In this document: positions 22,799 to 34,715 of the stretch, in pieces
Numbering within the stretch: position 1 is the first letter of the stretch
How the letters are laid out: every line of letters begins with the position of its first letter
Notes under the pieces: model-generated
Seen by the model: the letters and a program-made list of their open reading frames with translations, nothing else
Told to the model about the DNA's origin: nothing
Database searches by the model: none
Origin: Arthrinium phaeospermum
Taxonomy: Eukaryota > Ascomycota > Sordariomycetes > Amphisphaeriales > Apiosporaceae
Length of the DNA: 64,000 nt
Direction: 5' to 3'
Assembly (NCBI GenBank): GCA_006503535.1
Contig: QYRS01000018.1
Coordinates: 123,077 to 187,076, forward strand
Program-made: the position numbers and the translations under genes

Positions 22799-24940
22799 AT
22801 GGCCACCAAGCAAGACCCAGCAGACCACCTGGAGCGCATCTATGCCGGCGTTCTGGGAAAACTCATTGGGGTCTACCTCGGGCGCCCGATTGAGGGCTGG
22901 AGTCACCAACAAATTCTGGACCAGCTCGGTCCGATCCACCACTACGTCCACGGCAAGCTAGGAAAGCCTCTGATTGTCACAGACGACGACCTCGCCGGGC
23001 CTTTCACCTTCATCCGCGCCGTCGGAACCAACGACAAGACCCTCGCCGATCAAGTCAGAGGCCGGATCTTCGTCGACGGATGGGCCCTGGTATCCCCCGG
23101 CAACCCATCCCAGGCCGTCAGGCTCGTCGAGAAGGCCGCCCGCGTGAGCCATGATGGAGAGATGGTCCATGCCGCCAAGCTCTGGGCCGCCATGGAGGCC
23201 GAGGCCTTCCTCTACGGCGACATTGGCCACCTTCTGGACACGGGGCTATCCTTCATTCCTTCAGACTGTCTCATTGCCCGTCTCATCGGCGACGTGCGCC
23301 AATGGGTCGAGGAGGATGGTGATTGGCACAAGACACGACAGCGGATTGACGATGGCTACGGGTACCACAAGTTTGAGGGCGAGTGTCACGTCATCCCCAA
23401 CCACGGCATCATGATCATGGCCGTTCTCTATGCTCGAGGCAACTTCCACCAGGCCATGCACATCATCGCCACCAGCGGGTGGGATGCCGGCTCCAACTGT
23501 GGCAGCGTGGGGTGTCTGGTGGCCATCATGTCGGGATTGCAAGGCTTTGAAGGAGGGCCGGATTGGCGAGGACCCGTGGCGGACCGCGCCTTGATCTCCA
23601 CGGCAGACAGTGATTACGCAATCAACAACGCCGCCCGTCTCGCGCTGGACCTGGCCAACTTGGGACGGCAAATTCGCGGAGAGACGCCACTCCCACCTCC
23701 GAAAAACGGTGCACAATTCCACTTTACCTTTCCCGGCAGTGTCCAAGGATTCCGGTGCCACCCGAACATGACCACTCGAGTCGAGCAAGCCATCAACGTG
23801 CGGGGAGGACCGAGTCTGGCCATACATCTTTTTCATCACGGTCCAATGTCCGGTCCAGTGGAAGTCGTCACCGACACTCACTACCCTGCCGACCTCCCCA
23901 CAACCGGCCAGAGAGATCCTCTTGCGGCCTCGCCATTGGTCTACCCCGGACAAACCGTACACGCAGAGCTGCGTACAGGACTTGGCGCCGGGCTATTGGT
24001 TCACTGCTGTCTTATCGGGAAGACGTACGACTCTAATGGCCAAGTCTCCACAATCTGCGGTCCGTCGAGTAAATGGATTGGACCCTGGCGAACGGACTTC
24101 AAATGGACGATTCCTCAGACTGAGTCCTTCCATCCCATACACGCCATCGGTATTCAGGTGTCTTGCTCCGAGTCAGTCACTGACACTGTCTGGCTAGATT
24201 ATCTGAGATGGAAGGGCACTCCCAAGTTTACTTTCCGCCTGCCCAATGTCAATCCAGCAACGCCACTCGAGCCCTGGACGCGGGCCTGGGTGGGCAGCGC
24301 CGATATGCAGCCTAGCTGGAATCCGCTGCCGTCGTTTACCGTTGTCAAGAACGCCGGCGAAGGCATTCTTACCATCGGCACCCGCGAATGGACAGACTAC
24401 TCCGTCACCGCCAAGCGTGTCAAAGTCCAAGGCCAACTCGGAGGACCAGCAGGTGTGATATTCAGGACTCGTGGACTGAATAGATGGTATGGTCTACTTC
24501 TCACCAACTCGGGAACGCGTGTGTCTCTCATCAAAGGCCACGAGGAGAAACGGACCGTGCTTGCATTTCGCAAGTTCCCCTGGGCACTCGATGTCGAGTA
24601 TGACTTCTCGTGCTCTGTGGTAAGCAACTTTCCCTTCTCCGTGATTATTCCTTGCTGCTCCAGTGTTTACTCCGTCTTGTTCCGATATTATACAACCATG
24701 AGTGTATTCTCCACTATTCCAGTGTCTTATCAAGAATGGAGTAAACGCTTATTCGACAAGTTGATATTAAATACTAACGCCGAGAGTCGATAGGTTGGAT
24801 CGACCATACGGGCCAAAATAGATGGCACAGAATTTCAGGCGATGGACTCAGACGAAGACTGTTATCGGTCCGGTGGAATTGGGCTGCTGGTGACTTCTGG
24901 CTCGGTCTCTTTCGAGAAAGTCCAAGTTGGAGCTGCATAA
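22799..24940 (+). CDS. ADP-ribosylglycohydrolase-like protein with C-terminal concanavalin-like (DUF1080-type) domain
   Basis: Exons 22799-24619 and 24794-24940 join in frame to 655 residues (intron 174 bp). Residues ~10-300 match the all-helical ADP-ribosylglycohydrolase family (PF03747): GVLGKLIGVYLGRP at the start, TDDDLAGPFTFIRA for the first metal-binding motif, and GWDAGSNCGSVGCLVAIMSG for the second. The last ~150 residues (PSFTVVKNAGEGILTIG, WTDYSVTAKRVKV, GPAGVIFRTRG, GIGLLVTSG) form the strand pattern of a jelly-roll domain like the glycoside/keto-sugar-binding DUF1080 fold. Canonical enzymes have Asp-x-Asp in the second motif; here it is Asp-Ala-Gly, so one metal ligand appears lost. 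That could mean a changed substrate or a non-enzymatic sugar/nucleotide binder (inference). No signal peptide. The middle region (residues ~300-500) is not recognised. Confidence 0.8.
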
Positions 24941-25097
24941 AAGCAGTGACCTCAGATGTAGCCATCGTATGTTTATACGGCAAGTACCCAGTTTCTGTGC
25001 CGCTTCCCCAGCCCCCCGCATTCTTGGCTTGCACCGCTGCCGGCTGTCTCGGCGGGAAACCACTCAAGTAGTTAGTCCCCCAGCATTATGACATGAC

Positions 25098-26573
25098 ATG
25101 GTAGCATCAGCAAACTACTCCAATCTGAATTCGTTACCAATCATGCCTTTTTCATCCTTGCCCCAGGAGATATTCGACGGAATCCTCGTCGCCGTGGTCC
25201 ATGCCCTCGGCTCCTCCAAAGCCGCCCTGCGCCTACGCAAGGTCAGCCGGGCGTGGGCCGCGGCCATGATCGGCGCCATCTATGCGTCTGGGATCATCGA
25301 CCACGAGGATACTTTGTATTTGTGGCCGCAGTACATAGCCTACAAGGCCTCCGGGCCCGACCCAGCCGGGGGGTGGCTGCGACCCCTCCTGATGCTGCGG
25401 CAAGCTGGCGAGCGCGTCGTCGCTTACCAAGGAGACAAAAATGACGATGCTTTGCGGTGCTGCCTCAGCGATGTTTGCGCCGTAGCGAGAATATCGACGC
25501 TCTTTTACCCGTGTTCCATCAGGGATCGTTTTGGCCAACCCATCGAACCAGACGACACGCAACTACTGCAGACCCTCTTGTCGATTGCAGCATATACGAA
25601 TGATGTGGGACTTGCCCAGCATGCGCTCTCAGACATACGGGACCCTTTGTCGTTGATTTCCAGAGGCGCCACGGAGCACCCACGGTAAGCAGTCCTGGCC
25701 TCACCTACACTCCACCAAGCCGTTTGTTGACAAAAGTCGTTCCTCAGGGCCCTCTTCGACGAGCCCCTTGTGGCGGCCGCCTACACCGGCCACGACGAAG
25801 TGCTCCGCCTCTTCCTCGGCCACAAGCTCCAAGACCCGGACCGCTGGAACGTCTGGCTGGCCAAGAACATGGTGCTCAAGGGCGCCGTCGAGGGCAACCA
25901 CGCCTCCACCGTCAAGCTGGCGCTGGAGCTGGACCCGGGCGTCCACGACCCCTACGGCGAGAAGCTGACGGCCGTCTTCTACGGCTGCCTCGAGTACGCC
26001 GCCGACGTCGAGATCTTCGATCTGCTGTACGACCGCGCCCGCCACTTCTTGCACCGCGGACTCGTGCCCTACTATGACGACAACCCCCGCTTCTGGTCCG
26101 ACAACTGCCTCCCGGGGCTCCTGTGCAAGGCCGCCGAGCGGGGCAACGTGCCCCTGCTGCGCCGCTTGATGGAGCTCGGCGCGGCACCCGAGAGCGGCAG
26201 TCCGCCAATGGATTCTTCCTCCCCGTCGCTCAAGCGGCTCGAGGGCGCTGTGTGGTGCGCGGCCAGACACGGCCGCGCGGAGGCGGTTACGTATTTGCTA
26301 GACAAGGGGTTCCCGGCGGGGGAGGCGTGGAAGGCGGCGGTCAAGTACGGGAACCCGCAGACATTCGAGGTCCTCTTTGGGCTCGTCGATAGGGACAGGT
26401 CACCACACCTGGGTCAGGACGTGATGCAGTATTTGGACGTCGCCAAGCAAAGGGGTCACGACACCATCGTGCGGATGTTGCTGCGTTCTGGGTGGTACGT
26501 CCCAAGCGAAGTAGATCGGTGGTGCTACAAGGAGCAGGCTGCGCCACTAGGACTGCAGCCGATACCGGATTGA
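25098..26573 (+). CDS. F-box-like protein with degenerate ankyrin repeats
   Basis: Exons 25098-25684 and 25748-26573 join in frame to 470 residues. Near the N-terminus, SLPQEIFDGILVAVV followed by LRLRKVSRAW is an F-box-like motif, which in other proteins docks to Skp1 of SCF ubiquitin ligases. The second exon is a series of helix pairs of the ankyrin type: VAAAYTGHDEVLRLFLG, KGAVEGNHASTVKLALE, CKAAERGNVPLLRRLMELGA, CAARHGRAEAVTYLLDKG, VAKQRGHDTIVRMLLRSG. The combination fits the large fungal F-box/ankyrin family with unknown targets. A second in-frame start at 25143 (MPFSSLPQE) sits directly before the F-box and is equally likely. Confidence 0.8.
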
Positions 26574-27301
26574 AGGGGGCATGGCGAACTCGTGGCCCAT
26601 CTTCGTCTTTAGTATTGTTAGGAGCGACGAACCCAATCATCAATACTGCCAATGCGATATTGACGAAATAAGAGCGTCGGCGATTCGTTGTCGAAGACTA
26701 CCCATACGGGCTTGGCTGGAAAAAGGGGATTGGGGTTGGCATATGAACAACATGGAAGACGCTTCACTCATGTATAGATACTCGCCCCTTTTTTTCAATT
26801 CCATGGACCCTTGAACTTAAAAGCTTGTTTTGGGTTAGACAAGCCTCAATTCTTTAAGTCTGATAAAGCTATACATGTATATGGGAAATCTAGAAGTACA
26901 TGCCATTTAACTGTAGAGAGAGTTTTTTAATTTTGAAATTTGTCATGTGAATATTTATTTCCTTCCTCACGCCTGTGGTAGGTTCTAGCTTATCCCATGG
27001 GACCTGGTGAGTCAGTATGATCTGTTATATATACAACCTCAACTCCCCAAAGGGGGTCTGGCAATAGAACATTTCCTGCCTTCTTTTGTCTTTGTTCTCC
27101 AATGGAGTTTTACTTACATTCATTCATTCATTTTGTATTGGTTTCTACCTAAGGGAAATCCATAGACTACAAAAGGCCGTCTGAGCCGGTACACTACATA
27201 CATGAACTCTCAAGCCCTACTGGTATGTCAGCCTTCAGGGTTTATTGCAAATCCCCGACCACGCATGAAGACGCAGCCAGCTAACAGTATGAAGCAGTAG
27301 A
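26574..27301. other. Intergenic (~0.73 kb)
   Basis: AT-rich 3' flank followed by the promoter/leader of the CON7-like gene, with a (ATTC)n microsatellite near 27117-27131 and a TATATATAC box near 27025. No gene recognised. Confidence 0.5.
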
Positions 27302-28505
27302 ATGCAGTCGCGACGAAGCCTGAGAAGTTCGTCGTCCGCAGGGTTATCCGTACAAGCCGGAAGCAATAATCCTCAACACCAGCAGCAGCATCAACAGCAG
27401 CAGCATCAACAGCAGCAACAGCAGCAGCAGCAGCACCAGCATGAACAGCACCAGCAGCACCAGCAGCACCAGCACCAGTACCAACATGCGCATCATCATC
27501 TGCTACCGCAGCATCACCAACAAAACCCACGTCACCAACAACACGACGTCCAAAACAACTCGGACAAAGGGGGGAATCGTCCGGAAGAAAATGCCAACGA
27601 TGCCCCCCCAGGTCATGTGCACTCGCTGCCTCCACCGTACCCGCCGTACTACCGACCGCAACCCCCTCCGCCGCCGCCGTCGTTCACGGGAGCGCCAGGG
27701 TCAGGATACATGCATGATCGTGGGTATGACTACCCAGCAAGACCTGCGATGCAGTACCCCAGACCGCCGCCGCCTGCCGAATACCTTGCAGGTCAGTCTG
27801 CGGTGGTGCCGCCCCAGTCAGGCTCCCTGGATTACCATGCTAATCCAGCGAGTTCAGCTCTCTATAACGAGCTCCCACCTTATAACCCCCCGCCACCTCG
27901 GCAAAATGCCTACCCCTCCCCGTTCGTGCCCGGCTTTGCTGGGAATGAGGCCAAGCGTCGCCGACGACGGCCCGAGGAGATTGACCGCATCTACCAGTGC
28001 GGCTGGGGCGGCTGCGAGAAAGGCTACGGCACCCTGAACCACCTCAACGCCCATGTCACCATGCAGGGCCATGGCGAGAAGCGTAAACCAGAAGGTGAGA
28101 ACACTATCCCCACTCCCCTTTGTGCTTTAAATCTGGTCATCTTGGTCTTCTGAAGTCAGATCGCAGTAGTCGAGCAAGTTGCCAATCGGAGGGCCCGGGC
28201 TGAGCTCTGTCGCATGAGTCTCGATGCCGAATAAAGTGCCTGGGAGAATGTTGTATATGTAAAGGTTTCCACATAGGTCACTGACGGCTGAGAACATTAC
28301 ATAGACTACCTGCAGACTGCACATGATACAGAAGATTGGCGAGTGTCTACCCATGATGAAGCTCTAGCAAGCTAACGCTTGAATCCGTTTCACAGAGTTC
28401 AAGGAGATCCGTAACAAGTGGAAGGAACGCAAGAAGGAGAAGGACCGACAGCAAAGACAGAGGGACGACGATGCCCAGAAGGCCGAGGCATCGAATGGAA
28501 GATGA
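27302..28505 (+). CDS. CON7-like C2H2 zinc-finger regulator with Gln/His tract
   Basis: Exons 27302-28094 and 28396-28505 join in frame to 300 residues; the 301-bp intron splits KPE|EFKEIR. Residues ~25-75 are a Gln/His tract encoded by CAG/CAA/CAT/CAC repeats; residues ~100-215 are Pro/Tyr-rich. The C-terminal part is RRRRRPEEIDRIYQCGWGGC followed by YGTLNHLNAHVTMQGHG and a basic helix EFKEIRNKWKERKKEK. This is the diagnostic core of the fungal CON7 family: one C2H2 finger followed by a lysine-rich coiled tail. Family knowledge: CON7 is a nuclear transcription factor needed for conidium shape and infection structures in Magnaporthe. This copy is shorter than usual and has an unusual polyQ/H leader, so it may be a paralogue rather than the orthologue. 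Confidence 0.85.
27370..27500 (+). repeat. CAG/CAA/CAC trinucleotide tract
   Basis: Imperfect trinucleotide repeat encoding Gln and His inside the CON7-like gene; likely length-variable among strains. Confidence 0.9.
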
Positions 28506-31500
28506 TCGCCCCCTTGGGGGCATGGAGGCCCTTTTGCGCCACTTTTTCTAGAGAAGACTGCTATTACAGGGACATGAATTTCGGCTTGTTGGATATAATA
28601 CACGCGTCATTGCGTTGGGTACCCCCCGGACAAACAAGAACTGATATTAATATTCTACGTGACTCGAGAGCTGAGTGTGGGCAACCCTCAACTAATAGAC
28701 GTTTCTCTTCCACTTGATATGACAGCAAGATTTGCAATGGATTCTTGAGACGGAAGCCATGAATCAGAGCGGTGTAATATTGTAAATATTTTCTCGGATA
28801 GTTTGGTTTTGTCTGTCACATTAACCCGTTCCGATGGCACCTTCAACTTAAGGTCACGAACGGCCCAGAGAAAGGTTTCTGTATAGCCATGTGCAACAGT
28901 AGCCCAACGGGATATGCAATGGACGAATATGACGGAACTTTCTTTTTATCCCCACCCAACAAGATGCCGTCTTCGATCAGAGACCCGATTGGTGGTGCTG
29001 GCTGCCTCTATGCATGCTTAGGCCGGCAGCATTGCCGCTTTGGCCATTGCCAATACTCCCCGGTGGCTTCTCGGAATCTCGTGGTCTCGCAGACTTTTCG
29101 CCGAGGCGTTCGGCGCCGAGGCGATGCCGTTGCTCGAGCTCTAAAATATTGAAAGACAGATATAAACTTACCGGAAAATCTCCAAGATAAAACTCTGTGG
29201 CTGAGCAGGCTGGCTCTCGCGTTCGCGCTTAGTAAAATGTGGCTTAGTCTCGCCGGCACGCTGTCCGCCAGGTCTGTGCATGCCTTGGCCGGAGGATTCT
29301 TGGGTTTGGCTCGGAATCCGGACGGCTTTCATCCGGAAAACCGGTAGGGCAGACCAGGATACAGAAGCACAACAGGCACAAAGCTGTCAATGTCACGAGA
29401 GAATGGGGTTTCCCCAAGTGCCCCTGAACTGCCCTGTGCTGGGGGTTGTGCACAACATCTGCCACCCCGGATGGGTTTTGCTTCAGTACCGCAGTCTCCG
29501 GAAACTTGGACGTGTGGATATTAGCCCGATTCCGCCCGCGAGAACGAGATTGGGGGTCTGCTGGTTGACGTTTCCCGGGTCATCTCATCTCGTTAAAGAC
29601 AGCTATCGTACTTTTTACTTTTTACGCATCCAGGATACTCGCATCGCTACCCTTGGCATATATTTTGGGTTTGGAGCCTGGCGTAGCTCAAAGTCTATCC
29701 TGTCCCTCTCCGCCTCACAGACCAGTTGCAAAAGGGAGGAGCAGAGTGCTGGCCATTCTACCGGCATCATCGCGCTGCTCAACATATAGTGTCATTCGAT
29801 ATGAGCTCTTGTTTACTGAGGATCGGCGATGCATCCGCTTCTTAGCTGACTGGTGGCATCGTCTGGCAAGACGCGAAAAGGGGGAAAATCAAGATGCCAT
29901 CTAGCGTGAAATACCGCCGGTAGCTCTCGGGGGGTGTTGGCATGGTTGGAGAGGCGATGGCGATAAGCAAGGTGTGACGTATCAGCTATCAGCGACCATG
30001 ACAAGTCCAAACTTTTTCTTTTCAACCTTGATTCACCAGATACCGTCAGCCCAATGGGTTCAGAATTGTTCATGGCAAAGCATACGTGTATCTCTTCTGC
30101 GCGGTGTCTTGTCCGTCGTGACTAGACTCAATGGAGGTGTTAAACCAGCAGAGAAAAAGCAATGACTGTCGAATGTCACTGGGCTGAGTGACACGACAGG
30201 TTCCTGGTGGCCGGTATGGCGGGCATTCTGGCCTGTGCCGAGTGCAACACAGGCATGTGAAAAGTACGCCTGGGTTGCGACCCGCTCTGGAGGACTTTTG
30301 CATGCATGCGGTACGTGATGTGACGACTTGGCGCTCGACTACAGGGATGTGGGTGAGGTTGTAGTCGAGGTGGACACAGAATTAGACTGGCCCAAGAGCA
30401 ATGCTTCGCGTGACACAAGAAACAGATGTGCGTGCCAAGGTGATGGAAGATGGGTTCAACACGTAATTGCACCACTCAATTGCTGATGGTCAAATTCGTT
30501 TCATCGCCAAATCACGAGTCGAAGTCGAAGTCGAAGTCGACGTTAGAAAGAGTCAAACACCATTGACTACGCTGTTAGGCCACCACTTGTGTCAATCCCA
30601 CCCGTTATTGACGCCGGGACAGTTCCGGTCGACCGGCGGTGCCAGAGCCTGAGCCAGGTCCAGGCCGAACCCGAAATCTTCATAACCCGGCACGACCATG
30701 AATTGGATCGCATGCATGCACCGTGATCTGTGCGCATGCCCAAAGGGTACAAGCAAATACTGTCCCACTGTATTCCATATTCTCGGAATATTAGGCAAAG
30801 ATCAACACTGGCCCCTGTCGTTTTCTGAGCGACCCGAACCGTCGGGACAATTTTGTCAATTTCAGGACAACCAACAGCATCCCTGGGACCACATCTAACC
30901 AAAGCGACCGAGAAATCATTCCACTTTCAAGAGAATGTCTCGCGAATGGGCTAGACTCAGCCTGGGAACCAGGTTCGCCAATTGAGTGAATGATCCCCGG
31001 ATCCTGACTCGAGTGTCAATTGAATTTACCTGATTGTCCTTGCGCCCAGGGCAGTATCCAACTCGACTTCATTTCGTTGGTTCCAGGGTCGACTCGCTTG
31101 GCAAGACGGCGCCCCCTGCTTGCATCCATGGAGATCGACTTCAACGGCCAGAATGACGGTGCAAGGGAAGCAAGAACGATGTGACGCAAGCCCTTGTTGA
31201 CGTTTTATGGGAATATGACCATCGCACCATGTGACACGATTGACGAGACACCACCATCGCCGTTGGTATTTTTTGGTTGCCATTCTTGGTTGGCTGCATG
31301 ACATGACCCGACGATTGGGTGCTGACGTGGGGCTATCTCAGATCACACATGGAAGCGGCAAGCAATTTGCATCAGGGTTTATTCAACGCACATGGCCAAG
31401 GATGGAGGTATCAAAATGTAAACATTAAATCACTAAATCACTAATTGCTTTTCTCCCACCAGATGGTAGAGATGGTATTTATGTACATGCAGAAATGATA

Positions 31501-31516
31501 GAGAGAAAGGCCTAGC
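28506..31516. other. Gene-poor stretch (3.0 kb)
   Basis: No gene could be supported on either strand. The longest frames (for example 29280-29789 +, ~169 codons) have no domain, odd composition and no flanking splice logic. A short GAAGTC hexamer repeat lies at about 30516-30541. Base composition is near the window average, so this is not an RIP island. Confidence 0.55.
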
Positions 31517-33056
31517 CTAGATGCGCTTGGGCGCCTCGGCGTACTTTGTCCAGACCGGGTGCTTCATCAACCGGTCGATGGCCGAGTTCTCGACGCCGAC
31601 AATCATCTCGATGCCGGGCTTCTCCGGGCGGTCGGGCAGCACGATGTGGAAGCCGTGGCAGACGCCGACCGAGGGCGCGCGCAGGGCCTGGAGCTGGCCG
31701 CCGAGGGCGGGCCCCCACTGCAGGCCGTAGTAGCCGTTGTCGCGCCAGTTGGACGTGATCATGTTGCGGCCGGGCACGTCGAGGAAGGTCTGGGGCGCGA
31801 GGCGGCTGAGGTCCTCGACGCCCTCGAGCATGGACTCGAGCTTGTGCACCACGTCCGGGTCGTCGGTGCGCTCCGCCACGGACCGGCGGCACAGCACGGC
31901 CAGGTCGGCGAGGGAGGAGTCGCGCACGACGCTGCGCAGGTCGTGGAAGACGGGCGCCCAGGATAGCAGGTTGCCGAGGGTGTGCTTGTGGATCTTGGCG
32001 CGCCGCCGCTCGTCGAGGGCGATGATGACGTGCGAGGGGCGCTCGGGGTCGTCCTGCAGGGCGGCGTCCAGGTCCGGGTGCTGCGCCTCCATGACCGCCT
32101 TCCAGACGAGCGCGATGAGGGCGTCGTTGGTCGACACAAAGGCCGGCAGGTCCCTGTCGTCCTTGAGGGACTTGAGGTTCTCCGGGGTCGGCTGGCTGTC
32201 CTGCTTGAGCTGCTCGAGCGCCTGGGGCGAGAAGTGGAAGACGTGGGCTTGGTGGATCGGGGCCAGCAGCTTGGGCGGGGGGGCCTCGGGGACGAAGGGC
32301 AGTATAATGTACTCCGGGTGGGTCTCGACGATGCCGCCCTTGCCGGGGACGGTGACACAGTCGGCGGGCAGGTGGGCCCGCTCCGTCTTGTGCAGCCTCT
32401 CGCGCTCCTTGAGGAGGGCGGGCACGTCGACGGGGTCGGCGACGGGCAGGCCCTGGGCCTTGGCGACCTCCTCGGCCAGGACGCGGGTGAGGATGTAGGT
32501 GGTGGTGGCGTCGGCGGCCGAGTGGAAGATGCCCATGCACAACAACAAACCGCCCTTGATGAAGTTGGCCTGCAGGTACGTCGTGTGGAACCAGAGCGCC
32601 ATGTCGTTCTCGTCCACCCAGAGCCCGCGCGGCGCCACCTTCTCGGGCGTCAGGAGGGACTGCGGGTACTCGTGCGCCTTGAACTCGGCGAAGCTGAGGG
32701 CGAAGTCGCCGTCCCCGCGCAGGTCGTTGACCTTGAAGTCCTCGATCTCGCCGTCGGGGAAGCGCCGCCACTCGAAGCGGCCGGCCTTGCTGCTGCCGTC
32801 CATGACGGGCACCATCTTGTAGCCCGCCGGCGGGCAGCGCGCCTTCATGGCCACGTAGGCCTTCTTGAGGAGGGCCGTGACATTCTCACTGCAGTATGTT
32901 AATTGTTGCTCGAGTCAATACTTGATAATGGGGACCAACTTACATGTCGTAGTCCTCGGGCAGCTCAAAGCACAGGACCTGTCGGATCCAGCCCTTGGGG
33001 CCCATGTGCTCCGTGTTGAGCAGGTCGGTGTGGGAGTACACGTCGGGCGACGCCAT
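31517..33056 (-). CDS. BAHD-like acyltransferase (trichothecene 3-O-acetyltransferase-like)
   Basis: Exons complement(32944-33056) and complement(31517-32888) join in frame to 494 residues. The catalytic HxxxD motif is FHSAADA (His and Asp intact, about residue 185). The C-terminal structural motif (DFGWG in plants) corresponds to NWRDNGYYGLQWGPALG. Length and order fit the fungal transferase family (PF02458) that uses acyl-CoA to esterify alcohols or amines on secondary metabolites. No signal peptide or membrane segment, so cytosolic. GC-rich and fully open. The natural substrate is unknown; the nearest oxidative genes are P450s more than 10 kb away on either side, so a pathway link is only a guess. 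Confidence 0.85.
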
Positions 33057-34715
33057 CTTGTCTCTCGCTAAGGTACTTGGGTAAAAGAAAGACTGGAGTT
33101 CGCAGTGCAGCGAGTGAGGTGGTTTCCGTTGGACAAAAAAGAGAGAGTGTGGTTGAGGGAGGACAGGAGCGGTCTGGTGTGTGGTCTGGCAAGCTCAGGA
33201 ATGTTGCATGACACGCACGTGGCCTGGATTATAAAAAGACGAGAAAGTCACCTCCTGAGTCGCATCCTGTCGTATGATGCCGCGGACATGGTTGAAGATT
33301 GTGATAAAATCTGTCGTCGCAATTCAATTCGGACCTGCATATCCAACATGCGAGCTGGCCTGGTACCGCTCTATTGGTTCCCAGGCCCACCCGCACTATC
33401 ACCCAGACTCGACGCCGTTGGGCCGCCCGTTGGTTGCTGTGCCGCTGTAGACTGGGGGGCAGCAATACTGTACTTTTTGCTGCAGGGGAAATGTGTGAAC
33501 AATATTACATGAGCCAGTGGATACCTTAGCTCGTACGAAATAGGCAACTGTCATGTTTCTCGGAGGTCTTCAACAACCGCATTTGGACGCCAAACGTGCC
33601 TCTTTTGCCGCGGCGTCTCCGGTCTTTCAAACAGGGACATTGCACCAGTTCCGCGCACGGCCATTTGAACCCGACTCGGGATCGTGGTCTTGTTCAGCTA
33701 AGTAACGGCAGCTAAAACAGCCAGATCTTAGAGTTTCAACGTCGCGGGACGGCCCTGGGGACTCGGGCGAGAAGAGAAAGGCGCCATTCATCACAGGCCA
33801 CTCGAGTTAGCTACCTGTTACCCGGCTTCACCCAGGACCCAAACCAGGACATTGGATTGGCCGGCCCCCTCGGTCCAGCAACCCGGTCCCACCCGAGGTC
33901 CCTGGCAAGGCCCGTCCGCGAGCCCCTCCGCCCCTCCGCCCCTCCGGGTCCACCGCGCAGTCGGACCGTTAGGCCTGTCAGACCTGAAGACATCCACCCC
34001 CGCGCCGCACTAAAGAACCGGGGAGGGCTTTCCTGTCACTCGCTCGGATGGGGTTACTGGATTGGGGCGGGTAGCGCGCTTACCTGCTCGCCTTGCGTCT
34101 TGACTCTGCCCTTACCAAGGGACAGAGGACTTTTGATAATTACGTACTCTGCTGGCAACAAAAAGTCCCTTACTGCGGTCCACTGTGGTCCTCCCCACCC
34201 ATCAGGCCACTCTTTGTTCGTGTAGCAAGGAAGTCCAAAGGGACACCAGCAATTACCGCGCCGAAACGAGCCAACCCAATGCTGATGATGATAATACACG
34301 CCTTGGTTGGCAACGCCCGGAAAAGGATGGCCTCCCCTGCCATTGGTTTCCAGAGGTAGCAATTCAATCGAGGTTCATCGGCTTGCTCGCAGCCAACAGC
34401 AGCAAGGTGTCATGCATGCATGTCGTGCCGAGAGATTTTGTCGTACCCAAGGCCGGCCATCGTTGGCGAGCCCCTGGGCGTGGTGGTACCACCCATCTGC
34501 CTAACATGCGGCACGACGACTGATTGGCCAGGGGCTGCATGCCAATTCCCAAGTCCTTGCCACCGGTAACCAAAATCCAGCATCTGTAGTTTAGTCGGAG
34601 TGTAAAAAACGTTCTTCAAGTATCGGTCAACCCATCTTTTATCGTGCCTATCAAGTTTCACTTCCTACTCTCGGGCAGTCGATCGTGAACAACCGTGGGC
34701 AACACCTCGGATAGG
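33057..34715. other. Divergent intergenic region (~1.66 kb)
   Basis: Lies between the acyltransferase (-) and PTH11-like (+) genes. Holds a GC-rich patch with CCGCCCCTCC repeats at about 33918-33945. No gene recognised. Confidence 0.55.

Noticed and set aside
27370..27500. CRISPR-like regular repeat
   Set aside because: It is a CAG/CAC trinucleotide tract in a coding exon with no spacers; the genome is eukaryotic.
29280..29789. 169-codon plus-strand frame in the gene-poor stretch
   Set aside because: No domain, no codon bias like neighbours, no splice or promoter context.
31982..32902. 306-codon plus-strand frame
   Set aside because: Shadow of the acyltransferase on the minus strand.
33900..33960. 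GC-rich CCGCCCCTCC repeats as a CpG-type promoter or G-quadruplex switch
   Set aside because: Only loosely repeated, no adjacent gene start within 700 bp; not enough to support a function.
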